64,000 nucleotides of DNA from Halarchaeum grantii (GCF_014647455.2 NZ_BMPF01000003.1:124001-188000); one strand, 5' to 3'. Positions 37,165-46,059 are shown, numbered from the stretch's first letter. Program-made: numbers and translations. Notes: a model not told the origin generated them from the sequence alone.

Positions 37165-37182
37165 TGACTGACCGTTCAGTCA
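37165..37182. promoter_or_regulatory. Palindromic operator (TetR-type) in the MFS promoter
   Basis: TGACTGA-CCGT-TCAGTCA is a perfect 7-base inverted repeat with a 4-base spacer. It lies about 30 bases downstream of a TATA-like element (CTTATACTG near 37130) and 8 bases before the leader ORF, where a bound repressor would block transcription. It shares ACTGACCG and most flanking positions with the palindrome at 52834-52849 next to the TetR operon. Confidence 0.6.
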
Positions 37183-37189
37183 CATACCC

Positions 37190-37249
37190 ATGTACGACAG
37201 ACCGCACCCGACAGCACGCACCGCCCACCCCGGGGTGCATCGCCAGTGA
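37190..37249 (+). CDS. Putative 19-residue leader peptide overlapping the MFS start
   Basis: An ATG at 37190 opens a 19-codon frame (MYDRPHPTARTAHPGVHRQ). Its TGA stop at 37247-37249 overlaps the GTG start of the MFS gene in a GTGA junction. The predicted transcription start near 37160 would make this the first start codon on the mRNA. Translational coupling is inferred. Composition alone does not prove that it is translated. Confidence 0.35.
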   Translation: MYDRPHPTARTAHPGVHRQ

Positions 37250-38535
37250 GCTATCTCGACGTCGACCGGCGCATCCTCGCGCTCGCGTTCGCGCGAATGG
37301 TGGACTCGCTGGGGAACTCCTTCCTCATCGTCGTCCTCCCGCTCTACATCACGAGCGGCGTCGTCACCGGCGGCACCTTCGGGCTCTCCGCGACGCTCAT
37401 CACCGGCCTCATCCTCTCCGCCTTCGGCTTCTTCAACAGCGGCATCCAGCCGTTCGCCGGAAACCTCTCCGACCGCACCGGCAGGCGGCGGATATTCGTC
37501 ATCGCCGGCCTCCTCACGCTCACCGTCGCGAACTTCGTCTACACGCTCGTCGACAGCTACGGCGCCGTCCTCCTCGTCCGCATCACGCAGGGCGTCGGCG
37601 TCGCGCTCACCGTCCCCGCCACCATCGCGCTCGTCAACGAGCTCTCGCGCGAGAGCGCGCGCGGCGAAGCGATGGGCGTCTTCAACACCTTCCGCATGAT
37701 CGGCTTCGGTCTCGGCCCCGTCGTCGCCGGCGGCGTCGTCGCCAGCGGCCCCTACCTCGGCGGGACGATAACCGGCTTCGAGGCCGCCTTCTACGTCGCC
37801 ACCCTCAGCGCGCTCCTCGGCGCGCTCTGCGTCTACCTCCTCGTCGAGGACCCCGAACAGGAAGAAGCCGACGCCGGCGAGGACATCAGCATCGCCGTCC
37901 TCGACCGCGTCCGCGACGACAAACTCCTCGACCCCGTGTTCACGCTCGGCGTCGCCTCGCTGTTCATGGCCATCGGCATCGCGCTCCTCGAACCGCTCGA
38001 ACACCACATCAACACCACGCTCGGGCAGACCGCGACGATGTTCGGCATCGAGTTCTCCGCGTTCGTCCTCGCGCAGGTCCTCCTGCAGGCCCCCATCGGG
38101 TCGTGGAGCGACGAGTACGGCCGCAAGCCGTTCATCCTCGCCGGGATGCTCATCCTCGTCCCCGCGACGCTCGCGCAGGGCCTCGTCACCACGCCCGCCG
38201 GCATGATCGTCGCGCGCTTCGTGCAGGGCGCCGCCGGCGCCGCCGTCTTCGCGCCCGCGATGGCGCTCGCCGGCGACCTCGCGACAGGTCGAAGCTCCGG
38301 GACGACGCTCTCCGTCCTCACGATGGCGTTCGGCCTCGGCACCGCCATCGGCCCGCTCTCCGCCGGGCTCCTCGCCGGCATCACCCTCCCGTTCGGCACG
38401 GCCTACGCGACGCCGTTCGTCTTCGGCGCCGTCCTCGCCTTCCTCGGGTTCTGCCTCGTCTACTCGCAGGTCGACGAGACCGTCGACACCGGCGGCGCCG
38501 AACCCGTCGAGCCGGGCGCGGCCGCCGCCGACTAA
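37246..38535 (+). CDS. MFS transporter (paralog of the one at 40539)
   Basis: A protein of 429 residues with 12 hydrophobic segments. MFS signatures include NLSDRTGRRRIFV in the loop after helix 2 and WSDEYGRKPFILAG at the equivalent loop of the second half. The GTG start gives MSYLDVDRRILALAFARMVD, which aligns with the start of the paralog 3.3 kb downstream. Neighbouring DsbB and the TetR-type operator suggest a drug or stress-related exporter, but the substrate is unknown. It is regulated at least by the promoter palindrome, if that is functional. Confidence 0.85.
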   Translation: MSYLDVDRRILALAFARMVDSLGNSFLIVVLPLYITSGVVTGGTFGLSATLITGLILSAFGFFNSGIQPFAGNLSDRTGRRRIFVIAGLLTLTVANFVYTLVDSYGAVLLVRITQGVGVALTVPATIALVNELSRESARGEAMGVFNTFRMIGFGLGPVVAGGVVASGPYLGGTITGFEAAFYVATLSALLGALCVYLLVEDPEQEEADAGEDISIAVLDRVRDDKLLDPVFTLGVASLFMAIGIALLEPLEHHINTTLGQTATMFGIEFSAFVLAQVLLQAPIGSWSDEYGRKPFILAGMLILVPATLAQGLVTTPAGMIVARFVQGAAGAAVFAPAMALAGDLATGRSSGTTLSVLTMAFGLGTAIGPLSAGLLAGITLPFGTAYATPFVFGAVLAFLGFCLVYSQVDETVDTGGAEPVEPGAAAAD

Positions 38536-38574
38536 CGCACATCCACAAGTACCCGCGCCGCCAACGACCGCGGC

Positions 38575-38979
38575 GTGCTCGCTCGACTCCCCTCGCGGCC
38601 CCTCCTCGCGCTCGGCGCCGCGATCGCCGCCGTCGCCACCACCGGGAGCCTCACGTACAGCCTCGGCCTCGGCTTCGCGCCCTGCGAACTCTGCTGGTAC
38701 CAGCGCGTCCTCATGTACCCGCTCGTCGGCGTCCTCTCGTACGCGTGGTACACGCGCGACACCGGCGTCTACCGCCTCGTCCTCCCCTTTTCGGTCGCTG
38801 GCACCGCGCTCGCCGCCTACCAGTCCTACCTCCAAGTCGTCGCGGGCGGCACCTGCGCGCTCGGGGGCTGTGCGACCGTCTACGTCCGCCCCGTCACCAT
38901 CCCGAACCAGTCGCTCCTCGCGTTCTGCCTCCTCACCGGGCTGATGGCCGTCCTCCTCGTCCGTGCGCGCCGACCGTGA
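38575..38979 (+). CDS. dsbB: Disulfide bond formation protein DsbB
   Basis: A four-helix membrane protein of 134 residues. It carries the DsbB redox pair in CELCWYQR after the first helix and a second pair in CALGGC in the next external loop. DsbB reoxidises a DsbA-like thiol oxidase using quinone at the outer face of the membrane. Start is GTG at 38575, 39 bases after the MFS gene. No dsbA-like gene lies in the window. Confidence 0.9.
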   Translation: MLARLPSRPLLALGAAIAAVATTGSLTYSLGLGFAPCELCWYQRVLMYPLVGVLSYAWYTRDTGVYRLVLPFSVAGTALAAYQSYLQVVAGGTCALGGCATVYVRPVTIPNQSLLAFCLLTGLMAVLLVRARRP

Positions 38980-39032
38980 GGAGGGGTTTTCTGCGGACGC
39001 GGTGGGGTGAGATCTCCGGACGCGGTGGTGTC

Positions 39033-39383
39033 TCAGTCCGCCTGCTCGACGGCGAGCGTCGCGTTGAAGAGAGCGAACCCGACCGCGACGATGACGTACG
39101 TATAGAGTCCGCGTTCTGTCAACCCGAAGACGCTCGCGCTCCCGACGATGGCGACGACGGCGGCAACGAGACCGACGACGCCCACGACCGCCGCGCCGGG
39201 TGGGAGACCGCGAAAGCGGGTAGTCGGGTTCTCGAAGCGCGTGACGAAGTAGCCGGTCGCGAAGTAGAGCAGGCCGACGGCGACGCTCAGTGCGGGGGTC
39301 GCGAACCAGTAGTGGACGATGCCGCCGACGAGGACGGCGGCGGCGACGCCGACGACCGGGGGCGAGCGGTGGAGGGCGGACAC
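39033..39383 (-). CDS. Small four-helix membrane protein, function unknown
   Basis: The protein has 116 residues with about four hydrophobic helices (for example VVGVAAAVLVGGIVHYWFA and AVVGVVGLVAAVVAIVG) and a short charged loop. It resembles generic haloarchaeal integral membrane proteins of unknown role. It is divergent from the carbamate kinase gene, with 96 bases between the start codons, and convergent with dsbB. Confidence 0.65.
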   Translation of the reverse strand: MSALHRSPPVVGVAAAVLVGGIVHYWFATPALSVAVGLLYFATGYFVTRFENPTTRFRGLPPGAAVVGVVGLVAAVVAIVGSASVFGLTERGLYTYVIVAVGFALFNATLAVEQAD

Positions 39384-39479
39384 GGCAGGTCCGTTTTCGG
39401 CCGACGGTGATAGACCTAGGGTCGGCGCGGCGTCCGTGTGGCCACAACGCCCTTCTCCGCTCCCACCCCGCTACCCCGT

Positions 39480-40403
39480 ATGAGCAGATTCGTCGTCGCG
39501 CTCGGCGGGAACACGCTCCTGCGCTCCGGTGACGGCACCGTCGCCGAGCAGCGCGCGCGGGTCCGCGAGACGCGCGACGCCCTCGCGGTCCTCCACGAGC
39601 GCGGCCACGACGTCGTCCTCACGCACGGCAACGGCCCGCAGGTCGGGAACCGGCTGCTCGCCGAGGAGCAGTCCGACGGCGAGGCCGAACCGCTCGACGT
39701 CCTCGTCGCCGAGACGCAGGCCCAAGTCGGCTACCTCCTCCAGAACGGGTTCGGGGACGCGTTCGGCGGCCCGCCAGTGCCCGTCGTCACGCGCGTCCGC
39801 GTCGCCCCCGACGACCCCGCCTTCGACGACCCGACGAAGCCCGTCGGCCCCTACTACTCGGCGGCCGACGCCGCCGAGAAGCCCTTCGCCACGACCGAGG
39901 TCCACCGCGGGGGCGACGAGACGGCCTACCGTCGCGTCGTCGCCTCCCCGGAGCCCGAGGCCGTCCTCGAAGCCGACCACATCGCCGCGCTCGTCGCCGA
40001 CGCCTCCGGGCCCGTCGTCTGCGGCGGTGGCGGCGGTGTGCCGGTCATCCACGACGGCGACGGCGGCCACGAGGGGGTTCCCGCCGTCGTCGACAAGGAC
40101 CACACGACCCGCCTCGTCGCGGACGCCGTCGACGCCGACGCCGTCGTGATGCTCACGGACGTCGACGCCGTCTATCGGAGCTTCGGGACGCCCGAACAGG
40201 AGCCGATTCGGGAGGCGACGCCCGCCGATCTGCGCGCGCTGCTCGACGACGGCGAGTTCGCCGCCGGGAGCATGGCGCCGAAAGTCACCGCGTGCGCGCG
40301 ATTCGTGACCGAGACCGGCGGACGCGCCATCGTCACCTCGCCCGCGGAACTCGACGCCGCGCTCGACGGCGAGGCGGGAACGACCGTGACGGCCGACGAC
40401 TGA
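39480..40403 (+). CDS. arcC: Carbamate kinase
   Basis: A protein of 307 residues in the amino-acid kinase fold. It starts MSRFVVALGGNTLLRSGDG and carries LTHGNGPQVGNRL, then PVVCGGGGGVPV and VVDKDHTTRLVAD, with the nucleotide-binding GSMAPKVTA near the end. All are standard for carbamate kinase. It interconverts carbamoyl phosphate plus ADP with ATP, ammonia and CO2, the last step of arginine fermentation. No arcA or arcB gene is adjacent in this window. The ATG at 39480 starts at the conserved N-terminus. Confidence 0.92.
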   Translation: MSRFVVALGGNTLLRSGDGTVAEQRARVRETRDALAVLHERGHDVVLTHGNGPQVGNRLLAEEQSDGEAEPLDVLVAETQAQVGYLLQNGFGDAFGGPPVPVVTRVRVAPDDPAFDDPTKPVGPYYSAADAAEKPFATTEVHRGGDETAYRRVVASPEPEAVLEADHIAALVADASGPVVCGGGGGVPVIHDGDGGHEGVPAVVDKDHTTRLVADAVDADAVVMLTDVDAVYRSFGTPEQEPIREATPADLRALLDDGEFAAGSMAPKVTACARFVTETGGRAIVTSPAELDAALDGEAGTTVTADD

Positions 40404-40538
40404 ACGCCCGCGATTTGGGCACGCCTATGTGTGCATCGGACCAACGGGCGCCCATGCGCACACCGGGGTGGCCGGCGGCGTGACGCGCGACGGACCGCAG
40501 ACCCGACTGACGCCCCCGAGCCATCGGGGGTGGGTCGC

Positions 40539-41762
40539 GTGAGCGTGGACCGACGCGTGCTCGCCCTCGGCCTCGCGCGCCTCGCCGACTCGTTCGGGAA
40601 CGCGCTCCTCATCGTCGCACTCCCCCTCTACGTCGTCAGCGCGCACGTCCACGGCGGCGTCCTCGCCCTCCCCGCCGCCGTCGTCAGCGGCGTCGTCCTC
40701 GCCGCGTTCGGCGTCTTCGACGCCGTGATTCAGCCGTGGGCGGGCCGCCTCTCCGACCGCCTCGGGAGGCGCCGCGTGTTCGTCCTCGTCGGCCTCTGCG
40801 TCCTCGCCGCCACCAACCTCGCGTTCCTCGGGACGCACACCTATCTCGGTCTCCTCGCCGTCCGCGTCGTCCAGGGCCTCGGCGTCGGCCTCACCGTCAC
40901 CGCGAGCGTCGCGCTCATCAACGAGTACAGCACGCCCGACTCCCGTGGCGTGCACTTCGGCGTCTTCAACGCCCTCCGACTCGTCGGCTTCGGGGTCGGC
41001 CCCGTCGTCGCGGGCGTCCTCGTCGCGCACGGCCCCTTCGACGTCCTCGGGCACGCCGTCGGGGGGTTCGCCGCCGCCTTCGACGTCGCCGCCGTCGCCG
41101 CCGGCCTCTCGCTGGTCGTCGTCTACGCGCTCGTCCGCGACCCCGTCGAGACGAGCGCCGCCGCCGCGAACGACCTCGGCCTCACCGTCAGCGACGGCGC
41201 GGGCGGGCTCGACCCCGTCTTCGCGCTCGGCGGCGCCACGCTCGTCGTCGCCCTTGGAATCGCCTTCTTCGCCGCCATCGAACCCGCCATCAACGCCCGC
41301 CTCGGACAGGAGGCGGTCGGCTTCGGCCTCGAGTTCGCCGCGTTCGTCGCCGCGTTCGTCCTCGCCCAACCCGTCGCCGGCCGGCTCTCCGACCGACTCG
41401 GGCGCAAGCCGTTCGTGGTCGCCGGCCTCTGCCTCGCCGCGCCCGCGCTCCTCGCGCAGGGGTTCGTCGCCGCGCCGTGGCAGATGGCGCTCACCCGCGC
41501 CGTGCAGGGCGTCGGCGCCGCGATGGCGTTCGGGCCCGCGCTCGCGCTCGTCGGCGACTACGCGTCGGGCGGCGACGACGCCTCGACGCTCTCGATACTC
41601 ACGATGGCGTTCGGCCTCGGCGCCGGCGTCGGCCCCGTCGTCGCCGGCCCCCTCGCCGACTACGGCTTCGCCGTCCCGTTCGCCGTCGCCGCCGCCCTCT
41701 CCGTGCTCGCCGCACTCGTCGTCCAGACGCAGGTGCCCGACGACCGCGTCGAGGCCGCGTGA
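40539..41762 (+). CDS. MFS transporter (paralog of the one at 37246)
   Basis: A protein of 407 residues and 12 hydrophobic segments. The MFS loop motifs RLSDRLGRRRVFVLVGL and RLSDRLGRKPFVVAGL sit at the same places as in the paralog at 37246, and the start segment VDRRVLALGLARLADSFGNA aligns closely. The GTG at 40539 is chosen by that alignment; the frame stays open further upstream without similarity. It lacks the TetR-type palindrome found at the paralog. The substrate is unknown. The 135 bases before it hold no supported gene. Confidence 0.83.
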   Translation: MSVDRRVLALGLARLADSFGNALLIVALPLYVVSAHVHGGVLALPAAVVSGVVLAAFGVFDAVIQPWAGRLSDRLGRRRVFVLVGLCVLAATNLAFLGTHTYLGLLAVRVVQGLGVGLTVTASVALINEYSTPDSRGVHFGVFNALRLVGFGVGPVVAGVLVAHGPFDVLGHAVGGFAAAFDVAAVAAGLSLVVVYALVRDPVETSAAAANDLGLTVSDGAGGLDPVFALGGATLVVALGIAFFAAIEPAINARLGQEAVGFGLEFAAFVAAFVLAQPVAGRLSDRLGRKPFVVAGLCLAAPALLAQGFVAAPWQMALTRAVQGVGAAMAFGPALALVGDYASGGDDASTLSILTMAFGLGAGVGPVVAGPLADYGFAVPFAVAAALSVLAALVVQTQVPDDRVEAA

Positions 41763-41795
41763 GGGCGATGAAAACGCAACTGCTCCGAGGACGCC

Positions 41796-42581
41796 CTAGC
41801 GCGCGTTCTCGTACACCTCGTGCCAGCTCCCGAACTGCCCGGTGAGCGCGCCGAGGCTGCTCCCGACGTGGAGGATACGGTAGTCGCGTTCGACCTTGTT
41901 GACGGCGTCGTCCACCCCGAACGTGAGGCCGCCGAGGGTGACGTCGTGCTCGCGTGCGGCGGCCTCGACGGTGTCGACGGCCGCCTCGACCTCGGGGTGG
42001 TCGCGTTCGCCGGGGTGGCCGAGCGCGATGGAGAGGTCGTTCGGGCCGAGGAACGCGAAGCCGAGCTCGGGAACGGAGAAGATCTCCTCGATGTTCTCGA
42101 CGGCGGTCTCGGTCTCGATGGTGACGCCGACGAGCACCTCCTCGTCCTCCGTCTCGGTGTAGTCCGCCGCCTGCCCGTAGCGCGCGGCGCGCGGGCCGGC
42201 GAGGCCGCGCTCGCCCGGCTGGCCGTCGTACTCGAAGTGCGCGGCTGCGAGCGCGGTGCGGACCTCGTCGGCGTCCGAGACGCGGGAGACGAAGAGGTTG
42301 CGAACGCCCGCGTCGAGGGCCTTACGGACCATCGCGGGGTTCGCCTCCGGGATGCGCACGAGCAACTCGGTGTCGGTGAGTTCTGCGGCGCGCAGGAGCT
42401 CCTCGAGAGCGTCGCCGTCCCACGGGCTCGGCCCGCCGTGTTCGAGGTCCATCCAGACGAAGTCGAAGCCGAACTCGCCCAACAGCTCGACGACTTCGGG
42501 GCTGTACGTGTTGTCGAGGACGCCGAACGCGGGGTCGTCGTCCTCGACGGTCGCTCGCAGGGAGTTGTGTCGCGGGTTCAC
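41796..42581 (-). CDS. HpcH/HpaI family aldolase
   Basis: A protein of 261 residues in the class II (metal-dependent) pyruvate aldolase fold. FGFDFVWMDLEHGGPSPWD is the conserved metal-site segment, followed by LLVRIPEANPAMVRKALDAG and GFAFLGPNDLSIALG. Members cleave or form 2-keto-3-deoxy sugar acids or related hydroxy-keto acids. The exact substrate is unknown. TATA-like ACTTTTACC (minus strand) about 25 bases before the ATG supports a leaderless transcript. Confidence 0.85.
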   Translation of the reverse strand: MNPRHNSLRATVEDDDPAFGVLDNTYSPEVVELLGEFGFDFVWMDLEHGGPSPWDGDALEELLRAAELTDTELLVRIPEANPAMVRKALDAGVRNLFVSRVSDADEVRTALAAAHFEYDGQPGERGLAGPRAARYGQAADYTETEDEEVLVGVTIETETAVENIEEIFSVPELGFAFLGPNDLSIALGHPGERDHPEVEAAVDTVEAAAREHDVTLGGLTFGVDDAVNKVERDYRILHVGSSLGALTGQFGSWHEVYENAR

Positions 42582-42676
42582 GCCGAGGACGTCGTTCGCC
42601 GACGGTAAAAGTCGCGGGGCCGGCCCGGACGAACGCCGTCGCTACGCGGCGTGAAAGAGAGAGACAGAGAGAACCG

Positions 42677-42961
42677 TCAGTCGATGTGGCCTTCGCGGCG
42701 CAGCTGCTCGGCGGCGTCGTCGTCGTAGCGCCACTCGACGTTCGCCTTCTCGTCCTGCCAGTCCCACGGTTCGGCGATGACGACGTCGCCCTCCGAAATC
42801 CACGTGCGGAACTTCATCCGGCCCGGGATGCGGCCCATGCGTTCTTTGCCGTCGGCACAGCGGAGTCGGACGCGGCTGCCACCGAGCATGTTGGTGACGA
42901 CCGCGAAGACCTGATCGTCGTCGGGCATACGGAGGTTCCGTCGGCCCTGATTCTCGCTCAT
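42677..42961 (-). CDS. eif1a: Translation initiation factor aIF-1A
   Basis: A protein of 94 residues with the S1/OB-fold of aIF-1A/eIF1A: EDQVFAVV-like start ([20 protein letters not shown]), [20 protein letters not shown], and [20 protein letters not shown]. It binds the small ribosomal subunit in the A site during start-codon selection. A TATA-like CGTTTAACC lies about 28 bases upstream, so the mRNA is close to leaderless. Being archaeal/eukaryotic-specific, it is direct evidence for the domain of life. Confidence 0.97.
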   Translation of the reverse strand: MSENQGRRNLRMPDDDQVFAVVTNMLGGSRVRLRCADGKERMGRIPGRMKFRTWISEGDVVIAEPWDWQDEKANVEWRYDDDAAEQLRREGHID

Positions 42962-43083
42962 ACAGCAATTACGCTCGCGCCACGGTTAAACGGTTCCCTT
43001 CACGGGTGGTACCAATGCACAGAGCGTCGGCGTCGCGCGTTTCGGCTCGCTCGACCAGAAACGAACAGTACCGGACATAAACA

Positions 43084-43110
43084 GTTATACACGGACGGGA
43101 ACACCTCCCG
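43084..43110 (+). promoter_or_regulatory. glpR-pfkB promoter with inverted repeat downstream of TATA
   Basis: TATA-like GTTATAC (43084-43090) is followed by CGGGA-ACACC-TCCCG (43096-43110), a perfect 5-base inverted repeat at the expected transcription start. In Haloferax volcanii GlpR is reported to repress the fructose genes through a repeat downstream of TATA, so this is a candidate GlpR operator. Position is observed; the function is inferred. Confidence 0.45.
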
Positions 43111-43130
43111 ATAGAGACCACCGACCAGCA

Positions 43131-43904
43131 ATGTTACCGGAAGCGCGAAAGCGGAAGATCGTGGAGTTAGTGTCGGCGCACGACGGTCGGTCCGTCGCGG
43201 AGCTCGCCGAGGAGCTCGACTACTCGAAGGCGACGATCCGGCGCGACCTCCGGGAGCTCGAGGACGACGGGCTCATCGAGCGCAGTCACGGCGGCGCCCT
43301 CCCGGCGTCGTCGGTCGGGCACGAGCGGACGTACGGCGAGCGCGAGGTCCAGAACCTCGACGCGAAGCGGGCGATCGCCGCACGCGCCGTCGAGGAGCTC
43401 GCGGACGCCGAGGTCGTCTTCTTCGACGCGGGCACAACGACGATGGAGGTCGCGAAGCGCGCGCCGACGGACGGCTCGCTGCTCGCGGTGACGAACTCCC
43501 CGCGTCTCGCCGTCGAGCTCGAGGGCGACGCGAACGAGGTGAAGCTGACGGGTGGGACGCTCCGCCGCCGCACGCGCGCGCTCGTCGGTCCCACCGCCGA
43601 ATCGTTCATGGAGCGGACGAACTTCGACCTGCTCTTCCTCGGGACGAACGCCGTCGACGTCGACGCCGGACTGACGACGCCGAACGAGGACGAGGCCCGG
43701 ATGAAGGAACTGATGGTGGAGAAGGCGACGCGCGTCGTCCTCGTCTGTGACGCCTCGAAGGTCGGCAAGCGGAGCTTCGTCCAGTTCGCCGACCTCGAGG
43801 ACGTCGACCACGTCGTCACGGACGACCCGCTCCCGGCCGACCTCCGCGAGGCGTTCGAGTCGGCGGGCACGCGCGTCACCGACGACGCGGGGGTGTCCTC
43901 GTGA
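43131..43904 (+). CDS. glpR: DeoR-family repressor GlpR of fructose/glucose metabolism
   Basis: A protein of 257 residues. The N-terminal DeoR helix-turn-helix (RSVAELAEELDYSKATIRRD then LIERSHGGA) is followed by the sugar-phosphate-binding domain, with FFDAGTTTMEVAKRA and LFLGTNAVD. In Haloferax the glpR gene in the same position represses pfkB and other fructose and glucose genes when these sugars are absent. Here it is the first gene of a transcript with pfkB, sharing the GTGA junction, so repression is probably autoregulatory. The sensed ligand is probably a phosphorylated sugar. Confidence 0.93.
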   Translation: MLPEARKRKIVELVSAHDGRSVAELAEELDYSKATIRRDLRELEDDGLIERSHGGALPASSVGHERTYGEREVQNLDAKRAIAARAVEELADAEVVFFDAGTTTMEVAKRAPTDGSLLAVTNSPRLAVELEGDANEVKLTGGTLRRRTRALVGPTAESFMERTNFDLLFLGTNAVDVDAGLTTPNEDEARMKELMVEKATRVVLVCDASKVGKRSFVQFADLEDVDHVVTDDPLPADLREAFESAGTRVTDDAGVSS

Positions 43905-44809
43905 TCCTGACGGTCACGCCCAACCCGGCGCTCGACTACACCGTCGAGCTCGACGACCCGCTCGACGTCGACACCGTCGTCCGGACGGACGGCGCGACAC
44001 TCGACGCCGGCGGAAAGGGCATCAACGTCTCGCAGTACCTGCGGGCGATGGACACCGAGACGGCCGCGACGGGCTTCCTCGGCGACCCGTTCGGCCGCGT
44101 GCTCGAGGAGCAACTCGCGCGCGAGGGCCTCGACGCGGCGTTCGTCTCCGTCGACGAGTCCACGCGGCTCAACCAGACGATCCTCGCGCCGGAGGGCGAG
44201 TACAAGGTGAATCAGGACGGCCCCACGGTGTCGGCCGGCGCCGTCGATGACCTCCGCTCGCACGTCGCGTCGGTCGCGCCGCCGACGCTCGTCGTCGGCG
44301 GGAGCCTCCCGCCCGGGATGGCGGCGGACGACGTGGACGCGCTCGCGGCCGACGGGGACTGGGAGACGGCGGTCGACGTCGGCGGGGAGACGCTCGCCGA
44401 ACTCGAGGAGCGATACGCGCTCTGCAAGCCGAACGACGAGGAACTCGCGGCGGCGACCGGCATGCCGACGGGAACGGTCGAGGAGTGCATCGCGGCCGCC
44501 GAGGAACTGCGCGAGATGGGCTACGAGCGCGTCGTCGCGTCGCTCGGCGCCGAGGGCGCGATTCTCGTCTCCGAGGACGGCGCGCTCCACGCGGAGGCGG
44601 TCGATACGGCCGTCGTCGATACGGTCGGCGCGGGCGACTCCCTGCTCTCGGGCGTGCTCGCGGCGTTCGACGACGGTGCGGACGACGCGACGGCGCTCGC
44701 GACCGGCGTCGCGGTGGCCTCGCGCGTCGTCGGGGTCCCGGGGACGAGCGTCCCCGACCTCTCCGCCGTCCCCGAGATTCGCGACGCCGTCCGTATCAGT
44801 CGCCACTGA
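43901..44809 (+). CDS. pfkB: 1-phosphofructokinase (PfkB family)
   Basis: A protein of 302 residues. It begins MILTVTPNPALDYTVEL, typical of 1-phosphofructokinases. It shows the PfkB signatures DAGGKGINVSQYL near residue 35 and VDTVGAGDSLLSGVLAAF near 240, where Asp is the catalytic base. It turns fructose-1-phosphate from the PTS into fructose-1,6-bisphosphate with ATP. The GTG start overlaps the glpR stop by four bases. The gene order matches the Haloferax fructose locus. Confidence 0.94.
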   Translation: MILTVTPNPALDYTVELDDPLDVDTVVRTDGATLDAGGKGINVSQYLRAMDTETAATGFLGDPFGRVLEEQLAREGLDAAFVSVDESTRLNQTILAPEGEYKVNQDGPTVSAGAVDDLRSHVASVAPPTLVVGGSLPPGMAADDVDALAADGDWETAVDVGGETLAELEERYALCKPNDEELAAATGMPTGTVEECIAAAEELREMGYERVVASLGAEGAILVSEDGALHAEAVDTAVVDTVGAGDSLLSGVLAAFDDGADDATALATGVAVASRVVGVPGTSVPDLSAVPEIRDAVRISRH

Positions 44810-44858
44810 CGACCCCGTGCGCCGAGCAGAATCGGGCAGGAGGACGCACATCCGAACA

Positions 44859-44891
44859 GTTTTAATCACCCTCGGGCAACTATCGTGATAG
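44859..44891 (+). promoter_or_regulatory. ptfC operon promoter with short palindrome
   Basis: TATA-like GTTTTAATC (44859-44867) precedes CTATC-GT-GATAG (44880-44891), a perfect 12-base palindrome covering the expected start site, 3 bases before the ptfC ATG. It differs from the repeat upstream of glpR, so the same regulator binding both is not supported by sequence. A second promoter inside the locus is likely. Confidence 0.45.
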
Positions 44892-44894
44892 ACT

Positions 44895-46007
44895 ATGTCG
44901 TCTGACCCGGAAGGGGCGTATCGGTCCTACCTGAACTCGATAAAGGAGGACCTGATGACCGGCGTATCGCACATGATCCCGTTCGTCACCATCGGCGGTA
45001 TCTTCCTCGCGCTCGGCTACGCGTCCGCGACGGCCCTCGGTGACGTCACGAACGTCTTCGAGGCGACGGGCACTCTCGGCTGGTTCTTCGCGCAGGTCGG
45101 GTCCCTCGGCCTCACCATCATGGTGCCCATCCTCGGCGCGTATATCTCGTACGCGATCGCCGACAGACCCGGCCTCGCCCCCGGTTTCGTCCTCTCCTAC
45201 CTCATCCAGCAGGGGAACGTCCTGCAGGAGGCCGGGAAGATAATCGGCGTACAGGGCGGCGCGGCGGGCGCCGGCTACCTCGGCGCGCTCGTCGCCGGTC
45301 TCATCACCGGCTACGTCGCGCGCTGGTTCAAGCAGCGCAACGTCCCGGGCTTCGTCGAGCCGATGATGCCCGTGCTCATCATCCCCGTCGCGACGACGTT
45401 CGTCCTCCTGCCGGTGATGCTCTTCGTCGTCGGCGTCCCCGTCTCCATCGCGAACGCCGCGCTCACGGAGTGGCTCCGCGGGATGCAGGGCGGGCAGGCG
45501 CTCCTCGTCGGCGCCATCCTCGGCGCGATGATGGCCTTCGACATGGGTGGCCCCGTCAACAAGGTCGCGTACGTCTTCGCGACCGGCCTCATCAGCGAGC
45601 AGATCTACGGCCCGATGGCCGCCGTGATGATCGCCGGCATGACGCCGCCGCTCGGCATGGCGCTCTCGAACCTCATCGCGCCCGAGAAGTACGAGGCCTC
45701 CATGTACGAGAACGCGAAGAGCGCCATCCCGCTCGGCTTCTCCTTCATCACGGAGGGCGCGATTCCCTACGGCGCGGCCGACCCCGCACGCGTCATCCCC
45801 GGCATCGTCGCCGGCTCCGCCGTCGCCGGCGCCACCGCGATGGGGCTCGGCGTGACGATGCCCGCCCCGCACGGCGGTATCTTCGTCGTCCTGCTCTCGA
45901 ACAAGCCCGGGACGTTCCTCGCGTGCATCGTGCTCGGGACGGTCGTCACCGCCGCCATCGAGCACGTCATCAAACCGAACTACGACGAACGCGTCGGTAA
46001 CGCCTAA
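44895..46007 (+). CDS. ptfC: PTS fructose-specific EIIC permease
   Basis: A multi-span membrane protein of 370 residues belonging to the fructose/mannitol EIIC family. It opens LMTGVSHMIPFVTIGGIFLA, has MGGPVNKVAYVFATGL mid-protein and ITEGAIPYGAADP, the conserved EIIC substrate-loop segment. It translocates fructose while EIIB phosphorylates it to fructose-1-phosphate. In many bacteria EIIBC are fused; here EIIC stands alone and EIIA and EIIB are separate genes downstream. Confidence 0.95.
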   Translation: MSSDPEGAYRSYLNSIKEDLMTGVSHMIPFVTIGGIFLALGYASATALGDVTNVFEATGTLGWFFAQVGSLGLTIMVPILGAYISYAIADRPGLAPGFVLSYLIQQGNVLQEAGKIIGVQGGAAGAGYLGALVAGLITGYVARWFKQRNVPGFVEPMMPVLIIPVATTFVLLPVMLFVVGVPVSIANAALTEWLRGMQGGQALLVGAILGAMMAFDMGGPVNKVAYVFATGLISEQIYGPMAAVMIAGMTPPLGMALSNLIAPEKYEASMYENAKSAIPLGFSFITEGAIPYGAADPARVIPGIVAGSAVAGATAMGLGVTMPAPHGGIFVVLLSNKPGTFLACIVLGTVVTAAIEHVIKPNYDERVGNA

Positions 46008-46059
46008 TCACCGATTCGAGGCGGAACCCTTACCGTCCGCGCAAACTCAATCACAAACG

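Noticed and set aside
40404-40538. Leader ORF before the second MFS gene, by analogy with the first
   Set aside because: Short ATG frames exist (for example MCASDQRAPMRTPGWPAA from 40425), but they stop well before the GTG start at 40539 and do not overlap it, and no palindrome is present.
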